DNA of 64,000 nucleotides from Sordariomycetes sp. S80-01Y (lineage: Eukaryota; Ascomycota; Sordariomycetes), in assembly GCA_037042185.1 (NCBI GenBank), contig JAXQJY010000023.1, positions 310,001-374,000 of the forward strand, written 5' to 3'. The position numbers were made by a program, and so were the translations under genes. The notes under the pieces are model-generated. The model ran no database searches. It was not told the DNA's origin and saw only the letters and a list, made by a program, of their open reading frames with translations. Of the stretch, positions 1-10,368 are shown in pieces (positions within the stretch are counted from its first letter, which is position 1; each line of letters starts with the position of its first letter).

Positions 1-380
1 GACGACGTGTCCGTTGCTCGGAGAAGCTTCGTCTTTCCTGCTGCCGTTCTGTTCGGCTCGAGGTTCCGCGTCGTCGGTTGTGGGAGCGTCCTGGGTCTTG
101 TCAGCTTGAGCAGCAGGGCGCTCGTGGCGGGTTTGACGCACAGCTTGTGTAGGTGTTTCTGGCTCATCGTCACCATCTTCTGTTGGTTTCGACTCGACAT
201 TGTCGGGCTGTTGAGCGTCCTTGTTCTTATTGGCGTTCTTCTTCTTGTTCTTGTTCTTCTTCTTGGACGCTACGGCAGGTATCTTGTCAGCTACAAGTAG
301 AACAATGAATGTACGGGCATTTATATGGGCTTACCAGAGCTGGTCCCTTGCGCCGGGTCCGCTGCCGCTGTTGAAGACAT
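1..380 (-). CDS. Partial lysine-rich hypothetical protein (N-terminal part, runs off left edge)
   Basis: The start codon is at 380-378. Exon 1 is 335-380, followed by a 44-nt intron (291-334, GTAAGC donor, TTGTAG acceptor), and exon 2 runs from 290 through the window edge. The visible 112 residues begin MSSTAAADPAQGTSS, then carry a strongly basic Lys/Asn tract (KKKNKNKKKNANKNK) and an acidic, Pro/Thr/Gln-rich low-complexity stretch. No domain can be named from this part. A basic KKNKNKKK head followed by disordered sequence occurs in some fungal golgins of the Rud3/GRIP kind, but that is only a weak resemblance. The frame stays open to position 1, so the rest of the gene lies outside the window. 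Confidence 0.6.
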
Positions 381-1045
381 GATGTGGTGCTGATGCTTTG
401 TATGGTTAGGGTAAGGGTCTTGAAGTTGACCACATCAGCGCATAGCAAGTTGCGACACGCCGCCGTTGGCTGTGGATCCACCGGCCGCTGCCACGATGCA
501 ACCGGATTTGGACGAATGTCTTCCGGTGTCTCAGCTCCGACTCGGTGTGGGATTGAATAAGCTGCAAGCATCTGCAAATACAGCCTCTTCCATATTGAAG
601 AAGTTATCAATTTATCCTAATGGTCCAATGTGCATGTATGAGGTCCCCCTTCCTGCTTGCCCAATGCTGCAGTGAGTGGTGGGCGTGTCTCATAGCCTGC
701 TTAGTCATTCCCCAATCCACGCATTTCAAAATCCCCATCCAGCCACGGCTGATTGCGACCTTTTCCCTTTCCTCTTCACATATTACACCCTTCGCCATCA
801 CACTTTTGAATTAGCTCACTACTCACATGACTTATTCACAATCAGGCGCGAAGTAGATTAGACTGTTCGCCTTTCATAATCCTGCTTCTTGCTCGCAACC
901 TACGAGTGCTGCGGGTTCGCTTATGCGCGTACATTATCTGAAATCAGTGCAAAGTTTGCTGTCGTTACAAGAACGGGCTGGGGAAGGAACTTAGATATCA
1001 TGACCATTATAACTCCTAACAGCGTATCTATGGAAAAGGCGGAAA
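381..1045. other. Intergenic, 665 bp
   Basis: This lies between the start of the left-edge gene and the 3' end of nop15, both on the minus strand. It should hold the promoter of the left-edge gene and the nop15 terminator. Open frames here are short and without family signal. I see no RNA gene or repeat. Confidence 0.6.
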
Positions 1046-2207
1046 TCATGCTTTGACCTTTCTCGCCTTGGTCTTCTTCGTCTTCGTCTTGGGCGCTGAT
1101 ATTGTCGTCTCCACCTCGACTGCATCTGGCTTCTCCGTGACAGTCTCAGTGACCTCGGCAACAGGTGCCTCGATGGCCTTGATGTCCACACCCTCCTCCG
1201 TGACAGCAGGCGGCGGCACATCCTTGATGCCCGGTGCCTCAAAGTCGTAGCCCATGGCCTTCAACGCGGCAGCCTTCTTCGCGCGCTTGTTCTGCTCCTT
1301 GCTGACCTTCTTGCCCCACTGCTCCTCTGATAAGGGCTTGTCCAGCTGGTGTCCCCGGATCTTGTTCCATGGTACCTTCTTGAAGCGCTTGTTTCCACCC
1401 TTGAAAAGATTCTCGTGGACTTGCTCCTTAGGAACCGTGCGGCACTTCAGGATGTGGCCAAACAGCAAGTAGTTGTTCATGGTCTTGGCCACAATGTCCG
1501 CAGTCGCGGCCTCGGCGAACTCGATGAAGGCAAAGTGCTTGCTCTGGCCCGTCTTCTTGTTCCTCGACAACCTCAACTTGGTGATCTCGCCGAACTGAGA
1601 GAAGTATTGCCTCATCTCATGCTCGTAGAAACCGTGGGGGACACGGCCGATGTAAATGACTCCGGTGTTGCCGTCCGACTTCGACTTGGCGGCTTTCTCG
1701 ACGGCGTGTGATACATCCGGGATCGTGCCGACTGCCTGGCCGGGCTTGTAGACAGCTGTGGGCTCTTCGGTCTCGGCGGTGTCATCCTCGGGATCAATCT
1801 GCGCAACGAGCTTCTGGACGTCGACTTCCTCGTCAGACTCAGAGTCTGAGCCGGCCGAAAGGTCAGGTTCGCCGGCGGGAATCTCAGTCTTGGTGGTCTC
1901 TTTGACTACGGCGGGGGAGGCGTCTTTGGTCTTAAGGGCGGATTTCTTTGTGATCTTTTGGAGCTTCTGGGGAATCGGGGAGTCGCTTTCGGAAGCGCCT
2001 AAGATGGATGTCAGACGTGTGCCGCTCGACGGTCAATGGCGAGTCTTACCCTTGCGCTTGCCCTTCACTGTCTTTTCTTCGACGACCTTGGCCTCAACAT
2101 CGCCGTTCTTGGTCTCGGAGACCGCTGTATCGCAGGTCAGTCAAAAGTTGTCCAAATATAGCGTGATAGTTCGTACATTTCTTGCGATTCCTCAGTTCGC
2201 GCGGCAT
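1046..2207 (-). CDS. nop15: Nop15/NIFK-like nucleolar RNA-binding protein
   Basis: Exons on the minus strand are 2177-2207, 2050-2124 and 1046-1998 (introns of 52 and 51 nt, both with GT-AG ends), giving 352 aa. The first exon is only 31 nt and encodes MPRELRNRKK. Residues 1-145 are charged and low-complexity. A single RRM lies at about 148-225, with RNP2 as VIYIGR (149-154) and RNP1 as KHFAFIEF (189-196). The part after the RRM, with HILKCRTVPKEQVHENLFKG and KRFKKVPWNKI, is typical of Nop15/NIFK. In yeast, Nop15 binds pre-rRNA near ITS2 and is needed for 60S subunit maturation in the nucleolus. The C-terminus is Lys-rich, as expected for a nucleolar factor. It is divergent from the SMN gene. 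The family call is firm; the exon-1 model rests on splice signals and frame. Confidence 0.9.
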
Positions 2208-2561
2208 TTTGACTGTGGTTATGTGGACTGTTCTGGCTTTTCGCAAACTGCGGCCTGGAAAATAGAGCGGCGGGAGGAAAAGCCAAAAATTTGGCCATGC
2301 GGTTGCTTATCGCGGCTTATCGGGTGTGGGGCGAGCTTTCCATGGATTTACTCGGTGGGTCCTCCCGCTGTTGGATCTTGAAGCTTCGTGCTCTAGGTAC
2401 ATCAAAAGTGTGGTTGGAGCGCAGCAACTACTTGGTATCGTAATCTCATTTCATGAGATTAGCTTGAAACTGTCACTATCAGACGGCATACTCCCCGAAG
2501 GCCTATCACAAGATTCATAACTCGACCAACGACGAGACTCAGACCGTCGACTGTCCTCGCC
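2208..2561. promoter_or_regulatory. Divergent promoter between nop15 and smn1, 354 bp
   Basis: The two start codons face away from each other, so this segment must carry both promoters. I see no clear TATA box. A G/C-rich stretch near 2260-2350 is the most distinctive part. Confidence 0.5.
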
Positions 2562-3129
2562 ATGGCCAAAGGCAATGAGGAGCTCACTCATGATGAGATT
2601 TGGGACGACTCTGCTTTAGTTGACTCGTGGAATTCAGCACTGGATGAGTACAAGGTTCGCATCAAGCGCAAGTTCTACCCCAATTCGACGGCTAACATTA
2701 CCTAGAAATACCACAGCCTCCAAGCACGGGGAGGGACTGTTCAGGACCTCGAAGAAGCTGTGCAGTCGAGGTACATAAATGATCTCCGAAGCGAAGGGAG
2801 ACTACAATTGTCTGACAACTTCCCTTAGTGTTGCGAAAAGAGCACGAGTGACGGATGAATCTCAGCAAGCAGAGCCAACACACCAAACCGCCGAGGCACC
2901 CAACCCAGCACCTGCAGAAGTACCGGTGCTATCAGCGCCAGCACCCCCTCCGCAAGCTCTTTTAGGGTCAAGTGAGTAGCATGCTCAAATAGGGATGTAG
3001 GATTGTTTTGCTGACCTATCTTCAGTGCAAGACGAAGGCCTCAAGAAGCTCCTCATGTCCTGGTACTATGCAGGATACTACACGGGTCTGTACGAGGGAC
3101 AGCAACACGCGCAGCAGAAGAACCAATGA
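2562..3129 (+). CDS. smn1: SMN (survival motor neuron) homologue
   Basis: Exons are 2562-2654, 2706-2770, 2829-2971 and 3026-3129, giving 134 aa. Two SMN signatures frame the protein. The N-terminal Gemin2-binding helix is at about residues 11-35 (DEIWDDSALVDSWNSALDEY). The C-terminal YG box, which drives oligomerisation, is at about 106-125 and reads LLMSWYYAGYYTGLYEG. The middle is Pro/Ala-rich and no Tudor domain is present, as in fission yeast Smn1 and unlike animal SMN. The SMN complex loads Sm rings onto spliceosomal snRNAs in the cytoplasm. The first donor is GTTCGC and the second GTACAT, both weak, but the junctions restore conserved sequence (DEYK|KYHS). All frames across the three introns are consistent. 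Confidence 0.9.
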
Positions 3130-4421
3130 AGCTTTGGGGAAATTAGACTCTATTCCTGAAACGGTGAAGCGATGGCCGGTCGTCTCCAAAGGCGATGTTC
3201 CGTAACGCCCTGCCAGCGATCTGCCTCTTGCGCCGACTCGACTCAGCACTCTACTCTCAGCACAAGCTTAAACCTTGATTCCGGAGAGATGCACAAATCA
3301 GAACAAGAACACGCCGAATGACTCTTCGAACGGTAACAAGGTGTGTATAACACGTCTTCCACATCTACAAAATCCGGGTGACGGAGAGTCCATTGCGGCT
3401 TGTAGAAGGGGAGCCCAAATTCAAGCTGGCGATCTACCGACCAACTCGCACGCTCAGTGATATAATCTCAATCGACTTAATCACCATTGGAGGGGCACAT
3501 CAGACGACTCGTAATCAATCATCAAATGCGGGAGGCTGGTCAGCCGGGGTGGTCAAGCTCAGGTGAGATAACCTCAGCGATCAACCGCCAAGGACGAATT
3601 GAGACATGATATACACTGGCTTCAGCGATAATTCAATCTTGAAGTCCATGGAAATCTCCTCATCCGTGTCTTTTGCCAAGTTTGAGCCCCTCCGCCCAGC
3701 GACGTGTGGCTGCAGCAACCAGTTTCAGATGCTGGACCGTCGACATCCCGGCCGACGACAAGACGCGGCAGTTCCAGAACCTGGGAAAGGCGAAAATCAG
3801 CAGGCTTACTCCGACCGCTCTCAATGGCCCAGCATATGCCGTCCCGATGCACACGAACCCATGTGGAGGCGGGTCTGAGCTTTTAAGGCTTGGTGTCAGG
3901 GTCTCGGGGGGCCTTGACGTGTGTCGACCAGGGTCTTGCGACGACATCCAGACACGACCCGAGACGCATCTGTCACAGGAGTCACCGCACCTAACCACCC
4001 TCACCACGCAGCCTCACCGCACTGTCCGTCTGCACCCTTCCTATATGTCGGATGCTGGCGATACCGGGCGTCAGGATGTACGCGCTTCAGGAGGGCCATC
4101 GTCACGGCCTCGTTTCAACGAGCGTTGCTCAGCCCTCCTTTCCAGACAGCGCAGGGTTGAGGTAGGGTGATATAAACCAAGGGAGGTCGCCTCCAACAAA
4201 GGCTGTTTCCTCACCTCTCTCATCTCATAACAATACCTCTCTGTGTGCGGTTTCATTCTTTCGGTTGTTTTGTGTCCTTTCACTTCAATTCTTCACTCAC
4301 GAGCAGGCACTCGCTACTATTACTACTATCTACACCTACATCGCTGGGTCGATACCTCCTTATTCCTTACAGTCTCTTCCTCTACATCGATTCTTGAAGA
4401 TCAACAAACACCACCGCAATC
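3130..4421. other. Intergenic, 1.29 kb, including the cupredoxin promoter and leader
   Basis: Open frames on both strands at 3620-4170 overlap one another and resemble no family, so I left them out. The last 250 bp contain a TATAAA and a C/T-rich leader ahead of the cupredoxin start. Confidence 0.55.
4171..4176 (+). promoter_or_regulatory. TATA box of the cupredoxin gene
   Basis: TATAAA sits 246 nt upstream of the start codon, followed about 40 nt later by a pyrimidine-rich stretch typical of fungal transcription starts. A clear TATA fits a regulated, strongly expressed secreted-protein gene. Expression itself is not shown. Confidence 0.5.
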
Positions 4422-5473
4422 ATGAAGTTCTCTACAGCTCTCGCTCTGGGCCTCGCCCCTCTGTCCATGGCCAGCAAGGTTCACAACGTCTACCCTCCGT
4501 CGAGGAGGAACCTCGACTTCCTCAACGAGCGGGATGGTCACCTCAAGGGCGGCTTGGAGCAGGTTGAGCACGTCGCGGAAGTCCCTGCGGTGCACGAGAT
4601 GGTCGATGGCATGAAGGGTAAGGGTTTCACCGCCCACGCCAAGACAGAAGTCATCATCATCTGGGCCAACCCCGGTGGTGAGAACGTTGAGACCACCACC
4701 TACAATCAGAAGGTCACCGTCACGGAGACCGTCACTGCCCCTGGCGCGCATGCTTCCACTCCTGTTGTCCACCCTCCGGAGGCGGCAGCCAGCCACACCG
4801 TCGTCGTCGGTGGACCTGACGGCCTCATCTACCAGCCCGAGCAGCTGCACGAGATCCCCGTCGGTGACATGATCATCTTCGAGTTCCTCGCCGAGAACCA
4901 CACCGTCACCCAGTCCACCTTTGACGCTCCCTGCGCGGCCATGGAGGGCGGCATGGACTCTGGTCACCAGCCCAACCCTGACAACACCGTCGTCCCTGCC
5001 CCTCAAGTCGCCATGCAAGTCACCACCAGCGACCCTCTCTGTAAGCAACCCCTACCCAGCCTCACCTCCGGCAATAGCTAACGCCCCCAGGGTTCTACTG
5101 CAAGACTGGTAATCACTGCGGCTCGGGCATGGTCTTTTCTATCAACCCCACCAAGGAGAAGTCTCACGCCGCATTCAAGGAGCTGGCCATTTCCCAGAAT
5201 GGTGACGGTGCGGAAGCTCCCATCACGGGCGGCGACCCTGCTGCCGAAGACCCTGCTGCTGAAGAGCCTGCTGCCGAGCCTCCCGTCGCCGAAGACCCCG
5301 CCGCCGGTGGCAGCGGCCCTACTCCTGGCCAAGGCACAATCGGCGAGGACGGCAGCTGTCTCTGCATGGTCAGCTGCTCGGCCAGCTCCTTCCCTGCTGC
5401 GGAGGCTCAGGGTCTCGGTGCTTGGGGTGGCGTTCCTGGCTCGATGCCCGTCAAGGTTGCTGGTCTCCGCTAA
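4422..5473 (+). CDS. Secreted cupredoxin-domain protein
   Basis: Exons are 4422-5040 and 5091-5473 (50-nt intron), giving 333 aa. A signal peptide covers about residues 1-17 (MKFSTALALGLAPLSMA). A fungal extracellular cupredoxin domain covers roughly residues 125-255. It has ENHTVTQSTFDAPC (candidate His ligand) and, across the splice junction, WFYCKTGNHCGSGMVF, which supplies the Cys, His and Met expected of a type 1 copper site. The tail has a low-complexity Pro/Ala/Glu tract of PAAED-like units (about 270-300) and a last Cys-containing segment (SCLCMVSCSASSF). There is no hydrophobic GPI-type C-terminus. Relatives are often called extracellular serine-rich proteins. The substrate or role is unknown, and electron transfer or copper handling is inferred from the fold only. 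Confidence 0.85.
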
Positions 5474-6117
5474 GCGCGAGAGCGCGAAGCCTAATGGCAT
5501 AGTGCGAAACAGACAAGTTGTTGTGGATTTCGGAATGATTCCCCCGGAAGAAGTTGGTAGACTGGTTGGGATTACAATGGGATTGGTTCGAGGCGGGTAT
5601 ACCTCACCGGCATGAAAGGGTAGATATCTTTTGTATACGTATGACTGGGTCGTACTGTTTAAGGATGCAATTAATGACCTCAAGGATGCCTGCATTTCCC
5701 AACCCCCGTGAGCTTCTGGTGCATGTTCAGGTTGTGTGATCTTTGCGTCTCAATAGCAACAGGACATGCAAATGGTTTAACCAGTCGACCCAGCTGACAT
5801 CCCCACAATCTTGTCCTCGTTCAGCTTCGTGTTTGCGCCGAGACGTTGGTTCCCAGACTGGTACTGCCAGTGAGTGATAAGTTGGAGTGCCTTGAGTCGA
5901 GCGCGGCAAGGGGAGCTTGCAGACCACGAAGGCCAGCTATAGACGACAAAGGAGAGAAACCAAATAGCGTGATTGTATTCTATACTCCTCCATCGCCCAT
6001 GCTATTTTATCCCAAAAGAGCCTCCATCAATTCGATATGTTGCGCCAATCGCTATGTTGTCGTTGCTCGTCGGCCTGCCAGCTCGCGCTTCTGTACGTAT
6101 CTCGACAGGGTGCTTGC
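5474..6117. other. Intergenic, 644 bp, convergent 3' ends
   Basis: The cupredoxin gene and the SERF-like gene converge here, so the segment should hold both 3' UTRs. I see no coding sequence, repeat or RNA gene. Confidence 0.6.
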
Positions 6118-6394
6118 TCATTTCTTCTTGTCTCCATCGGCCTTCTTCTTCTCCTCCGCTGCTGCCCGTCAGCACCTGTTGCTACCGTTCGGGAAGGCCA
6201 TCTCTCGATCCATTTGATCAGAGCAAGGACCGCAGGACAGACTTACAGGCAAGCTGCTTCTTCCGCATGATCTCAGCGGCGCTCTCCTTGGCGCGCTGCA
6301 TCTCCGCCCCGCTCATGCTGTTCTTGGACTTCTGGGCCGCCTGCTTCTTGAGGTTGGCCTCGCGGGCCTTGTCGCGCTGGTTGCCGCGGGCCAT
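6118..6394 (-). CDS. SERF/4F5-family small protein
   Basis: Exons on the minus strand are 6247-6394 and 6118-6161 (85-nt intron with GTAAGT donor), giving 63 aa. The protein starts MARGNQRDKAREANLKKQ, the hallmark of the 4F5/SERF family, and continues through a basic helix (SMSGAEMQRAKESAAEIMRK) to a Lys/Asp tail ending GDKKK. SERF proteins are small, highly charged and disordered. In animals they modify amyloid assembly and bind RNA; the fungal role is poorly known. The intron splits the conserved region after MRKKQLA. The gene is too short and too spliced to show as a single long open frame. Confidence 0.85.
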
Positions 6395-8263
6395 GGTTTG
6401 GGTCGCTCGTCCGACGGGGGGGAGAGGAGGGCGCTAAAGCCTGCTGTCGCTGGGCGCTTCTCTCGTCTTGGAGGGCAAGTTTCGGGTCTTCGGGGGGGAG
6501 AGAGTCGTCGTAGGTCGCGGGTGGTTGTTTGGGGAAGCGCTGGGAAGCAAAAAACAAGGAGGCACTAAACGGCGGGACTGGCGGCGCGGTTATTACTCTG
6601 CCTTTTTCTTACACGGCATGTGAGGCAGGCGCTATCAGGCCAATCAGAGCGCATAGATAGTTTGTGGGCTCGGTGCAGGACCCTCAGGCTGGGGGTCGCC
6701 GAGATTCTAGGCGCAACTGCGCGTGGTCGCTCAGCGCTCGGCTCTCTACTCGTATCTCTCTTTTTCACCGCCAGACAAGTGCCAGGCCACGAGACGACAC
6801 GATGCGGTCTTGGACTTCCCCCATGTCGTCGACAAAGAATTTGCGACCTTGGCGATGGAGTCAGCGCTTCTGATGTGGCCGTGCGCTTAGCGGCCTCGCC
6901 CTACGACGTTCGCATGGCCGTCCTTGGTGCGCTGAGGCATGAGACTCGGCTCTGGCTATGTTCGTCCAAGTACGAAAGTACGTTGACATCACAAGGTGCG
7001 CATAGTGATCGCTTCGACTGTTCCAGAAAGGTTCTGGAGGAGTCTTTGGCAAGCGTCATGCTCGGTTTCCTCAGATCCGGAACTGCACAACTTGGCGCCT
7101 TCGGCTCACCAGTCGCAACCCCAAAGTGTTCGATTCACGAACAACGCACACCGAGGAGCAGCATCGGTGACACGTTGTGGTCAGAGGACTCACAAACTGT
7201 GCCAAATCCAATCGCATTCCAATGTTGAGGACATCTACAGAAGCGCAACGACCTCTTTGATGCACGCGCTTCGGCATCGACAACCCCCCACAGGCGTGTC
7301 GCTCCAGTTGGCGCCTATGTGGGCATGAAACACCTCCCGTCCAACGACATCCAGTAGACACATCGACACCAGCTCTCTGCGAAAACACCCGCTTGCGACC
7401 TTTTAAATGACCCTGTTCCCCCAGAGACTTTGCATTTTTAGAAGCAGATTGCCGCTATGGATCCACCACAGCCCATGCCGATACTTGACCCATCGCGGGA
7501 CTGGCTGTCGGTGCCTGACTCTGCTACTCCCTAACCGCGCTCGACGTCGTCGTTGGCAGTAAGGCCCCAACACGCCGGCCATGAAACGCCCGGCTCCCAC
7601 TCGGTGCAACGTGTGCCCCTTCTGACTCAGAGGATCTGGCACGACGCTTCATAGCTAGTCGCTGGCTTACATCGAATCATTGTACTTTGTCGCGCGTCGA
7701 CGTGGTCCCTCTTCAAACGCTTCTCGGCCTTGGCTCTCCTTCGGCTCCTGGGGTGTTCAAAGAACAGATGACCGGGGTACCTCGTTGCTATTCTTGCTAT
7801 TGTTACATGAGAGATTCGATATTGAGAAACGAACGATGCGTGATGTGCCTTTAGTATTAAACGAACAATCCCCACGCTCCGGAGTCGTTCCCATTCATGT
7901 TCTCAGCACACTCAATTGTCGACTAACCCACAGTTTCACTATTTCTTTCTGTCTCTTTTCCTTGGGTCTTCTTTCTTTTCCGCTGCTCTATTGCTTATAC
8001 ATCTCTTCAATCTCTTGACTTCACGCTCTTCACCAACAGCTGGACTGTCTTCACCTTCTGCTCTCTGCTTCGGCCACCACATTCACGCACATCCGGTGTT
8101 ACTCACATAAACCACACGATACACCTCGTCACAGCTTGAGGCCGTGCTGCTCAACCCGTAAGAACCCCCCGGGTCTGCATCTCAGCACTCCACTAACACG
8201 TTCAACAGAATCCATACCATCGCTCAACTACCACGAAACAAAACACCCTTAACAACCGTCAAG
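6395..8263. other. Intergenic, 1.87 kb
   Basis: This divergent region lies between the SERF-like and DUF7598 genes. Several open frames of 60-200 codons occur on both strands, but none has an ATG-led model, splice structure or family resemblance. The last 350 bp (about 7900-8263) are pyrimidine-rich and look like a transcription start and leader region for the DUF7598 gene. Confidence 0.5.
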
Positions 8264-9322
8264 ATGTGGTTCCTTCTCCTCAAGGGCTTCAAGTCCAAAG
8301 GCGTCCACATGATCATCCTCAACATCCTGCGCATCTGCACCCTCGTCGGCCTCGCCTCCGTCATGGCCGCGTCCTGGGCCCTCGCCATCAAGATCAACAT
8401 GTCCAAGCCCTTCTTCGTCTTCGACGCCGCCTCTCTGGTTTTCATGTCCATGATCGCTACCTTCCTCTTTGTCAGCGAGCTCCCCTGGGGCAACAAGTTC
8501 TTCGAGAACAACTGGCCTGCCTTCGGCCCCAACAAGGGCATCGGCTGGCTGGGCCTTGCCTTGATCATGATCGGGTGTAACATGCTCGGTAAGCTGAACA
8601 ACGAGAAGGTCGAGCCTGATGAGATCGGTGGACCGTGGTACTCTCTTATCCTCGCCGCTGGAATCATGAACCTTGCCTTCGGCGTGTTGAACATCATCTT
8701 TGGGCTACTCTTCGGCTCTGGCTCCAGCAATGCCCGTGCCGTCCGTGGTTTCGGCGCCAGCCCCCAGGCCGACAAACTCCCCTACGACAACGCCAGCTCC
8801 TTCCACGAGAAGAGCAACGAGGCCCCGTCTTTCCCTCGTAGAGTGCTGGGCAAGCTAGGCGGCGCTGTGTTGCGGAGGGGGGCCGACCGTGTTTGTAAGG
8901 ATACCCCCCCCTCCCGCCCCGCAAGTGCCCAAGCTTACGATCTCGAAAGAAACTCGCACCCCTACCAGGCGTCGCACTCCGGCTCCCGTGGTGATTCTGC
9001 GCATCATGTCTCCGGCGGTTCTGGTGACGACGACAGGCTGAACCACCGGAATGAGGCGCTGAATCGACTAAGCGGCGATGAACAGGACAGTGGTCCGTAC
9101 AGCAAGCCCCTCACCTCTCCCATCGCTCCCAATGTCCCGAGGCCGGATACGCTCATGCATCCCCTCTACCTCAACAAGCCCGACATGCCTTCTGGGAGGG
9201 TGCCGAGCAGCGTGTACTCTAGGAACACGACTTACTCGGAGGCGCATAACGTGTCGAGGTTCAGCGAGAGGCCCCCAATGCCTGAGATGAAGTTCCCGGC
9301 TGGTGACTATAGCAGGGTGTAG
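8264..9322 (+). CDS. DUF7598-type fungal integral membrane protein
   Basis: Single exon of 352 aa with a good start context (TCAAGATGTGG). Residues 1-170 hold four predicted membrane helices: about 18-43 (RICTLVGLASVMAASWALAI), 48-70 (FFVFDAASLVFMSMIATFLF), 90-105 and 122-148 (AAGIMNLAFGVLNIIFGLLF). The rest, about 170-352, is hydrophilic, Ser/Pro/His-rich and probably a disordered cytoplasmic tail. This architecture matches the fungal family known as DUF7598. The function is not known. I am fairly confident of the gene and start, less so of the family number, which is from memory. Confidence 0.8.
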   Translation: MWFLLLKGFKSKGVHMIILNILRICTLVGLASVMAASWALAIKINMSKPFFVFDAASLVFMSMIATFLFVSELPWGNKFFENNWPAFGPNKGIGWLGLALIMIGCNMLGKLNNEKVEPDEIGGPWYSLILAAGIMNLAFGVLNIIFGLLFGSGSSNARAVRGFGASPQADKLPYDNASSFHEKSNEAPSFPRRVLGKLGGAVLRRGADRVCKDTPPSRPASAQAYDLERNSHPYQASHSGSRGDSAHHVSGGSGDDDRLNHRNEALNRLSGDEQDSGPYSKPLTSPIAPNVPRPDTLMHPLYLNKPDMPSGRVPSSVYSRNTTYSEAHNVSRFSERPPMPEMKFPAGDYSRV

Positions 9323-9771
9323 AAGGCTATCCTGATGGTGTTATTGGCGTTACAAGATCGTCAGTATGTTTTGGTCTGATTTATTCGTTTTCCGAGGGAA
9401 CTTTCTTTACAATACCCAGCCAGGGATCTTTCAGGAGTTAAGGGGCTGCCTGAGTTAGACTTTTGCTACATTGCAATAAACTTTCTTTGCTTCCATAATT
9501 AAGTTCGTCATTTCAAACTATTTCAAGAAACTGCCCATTGATATCTGGCCGTGTGGGGTGCGAGGGTGAGCACTATGGTGACGGTGATGAACACCTCTTT
9601 CAAGCTTATTGTAACCCTGAGCTCGACTTCCCAGACCCCTGAGACTTTCATAACGACTTCTTGGATCGAGACCTGAACTAAGCTCCAATGTCTTGTAGGG
9701 TTAATAACCTCTTCAAGTCCTCGATCCACCTACGATCTCACTATCCTACCAGGTCCTCGCATCATCCTTGG
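9323..9771. other. Intergenic, 449 bp, convergent
   Basis: Probable 3' UTR of the DUF7598 gene and 3' flank of the orphan repeat gene. No coding signal is visible. Confidence 0.5.
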
Positions 9772-10365
9772 CTAAGTGTTCGTTTCCTTGATGGCTGGCT
9801 CCTCGGTGACGCGGAGGAAAGCAGAGCTTGTGTTTGTGCTCACAAAGCCGCTGGTTTTCGGTAACGGTGGAGCTCTCAGTTTCTCTGACTTTCCGTACTT
9901 GCTAGACTCCTCGGTGAACCTGAGGAAAGAGGAGCCAGGGTTTGTGCCCATAAACTGGCAGGTCTTCAGGAGCGTTAGAGTGTCCATTTGCTGCATTTTT
10001 CCATTTCTGCTGGACTCGTCGGAACCCTGAGACTTTTGTGCCTCCCTAGGCCCATACTCCCTCCCCAACGCTCGCTTTCCACTATCTTCTTGTGCAGAGG
10101 CTTTGGCGCGCTTCGGCGGGACGAAGCCCTCGGCAATGGGCAAGGGAGTGTGGTTCATCCACTCGCCGACGAGTGTTTCCCTCCGAGGATTCCACCCACA
10201 GCTATAGTGATGGCCGTTTGTCAGGTACACAGGAATAGAAGATCTCGCTGTGAATATCCTAGCTAATTCGTCGCGACAGATGGGCTGGCGCGTAGGGGGG
10301 CTCCTAGATGATGGCTCATCGTCGAGAAGACAAAGGGTGCTGCGCATGTTTTCGTCGTTGATTGA
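9772..10365 (-). CDS. Orphan hypothetical protein with 36-residue tandem repeats
   Basis: A single open frame on the minus strand encodes about 197 aa, beginning MSINDENMRSTLCLL, with ATG near 10365. I recognise no family. The C-terminal half has two adjacent copies of a 36-residue unit. One starts ESSRNGK and contains LLKTCQFMGTNPGSSFLRFT. The next starts ESSKYGK and contains PKTSGFVSTNTSSAFLRVT. A fragment of a third copy (EEPAIKETNT) ends the frame. Conservation of the repeats at protein level supports real coding use, but DNA-level duplication alone could also explain it. There is no signal peptide or membrane segment. It could be a lineage-specific gene or a fragment of a larger repeat protein. 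Confidence 0.4.
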   Translation of the reverse strand, partial: SINDENMRSTLCLLDDEPSSRSPPTRQPICRDELARIFTARSSIPVYLTNGHHYSCGWNPRRETLVGEWMNHTPLPIAEGFVPPKRAKASAQEDSGKRALGREYGPREAQKSQGSDESSRNGKMQQMDTLTLLKTCQFMGTNPGSSFLRFTEESSKYGKSEKLRAPPLPKTSGFVSTNTSSAFLRVTEEPAIKETNT

Positions 10366-10368
10366 CAA

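Noticed and set aside
3660-4170. Open frames of 115-165 codons on both strands
   Set aside because: Mutually overlapping, without motifs, in what reads as promoter DNA.
5078-5695. 205-codon minus-strand frame antisense to the cupredoxin gene
   Set aside because: It mirrors the biased GC-rich Pro/Ala codons of the cupredoxin exon and runs through its intron, so it is a shadow.
6620-7228. 202-codon plus-strand open frame
   Set aside because: No ATG at its start, no family resemblance, overlapping frames on the other strand.
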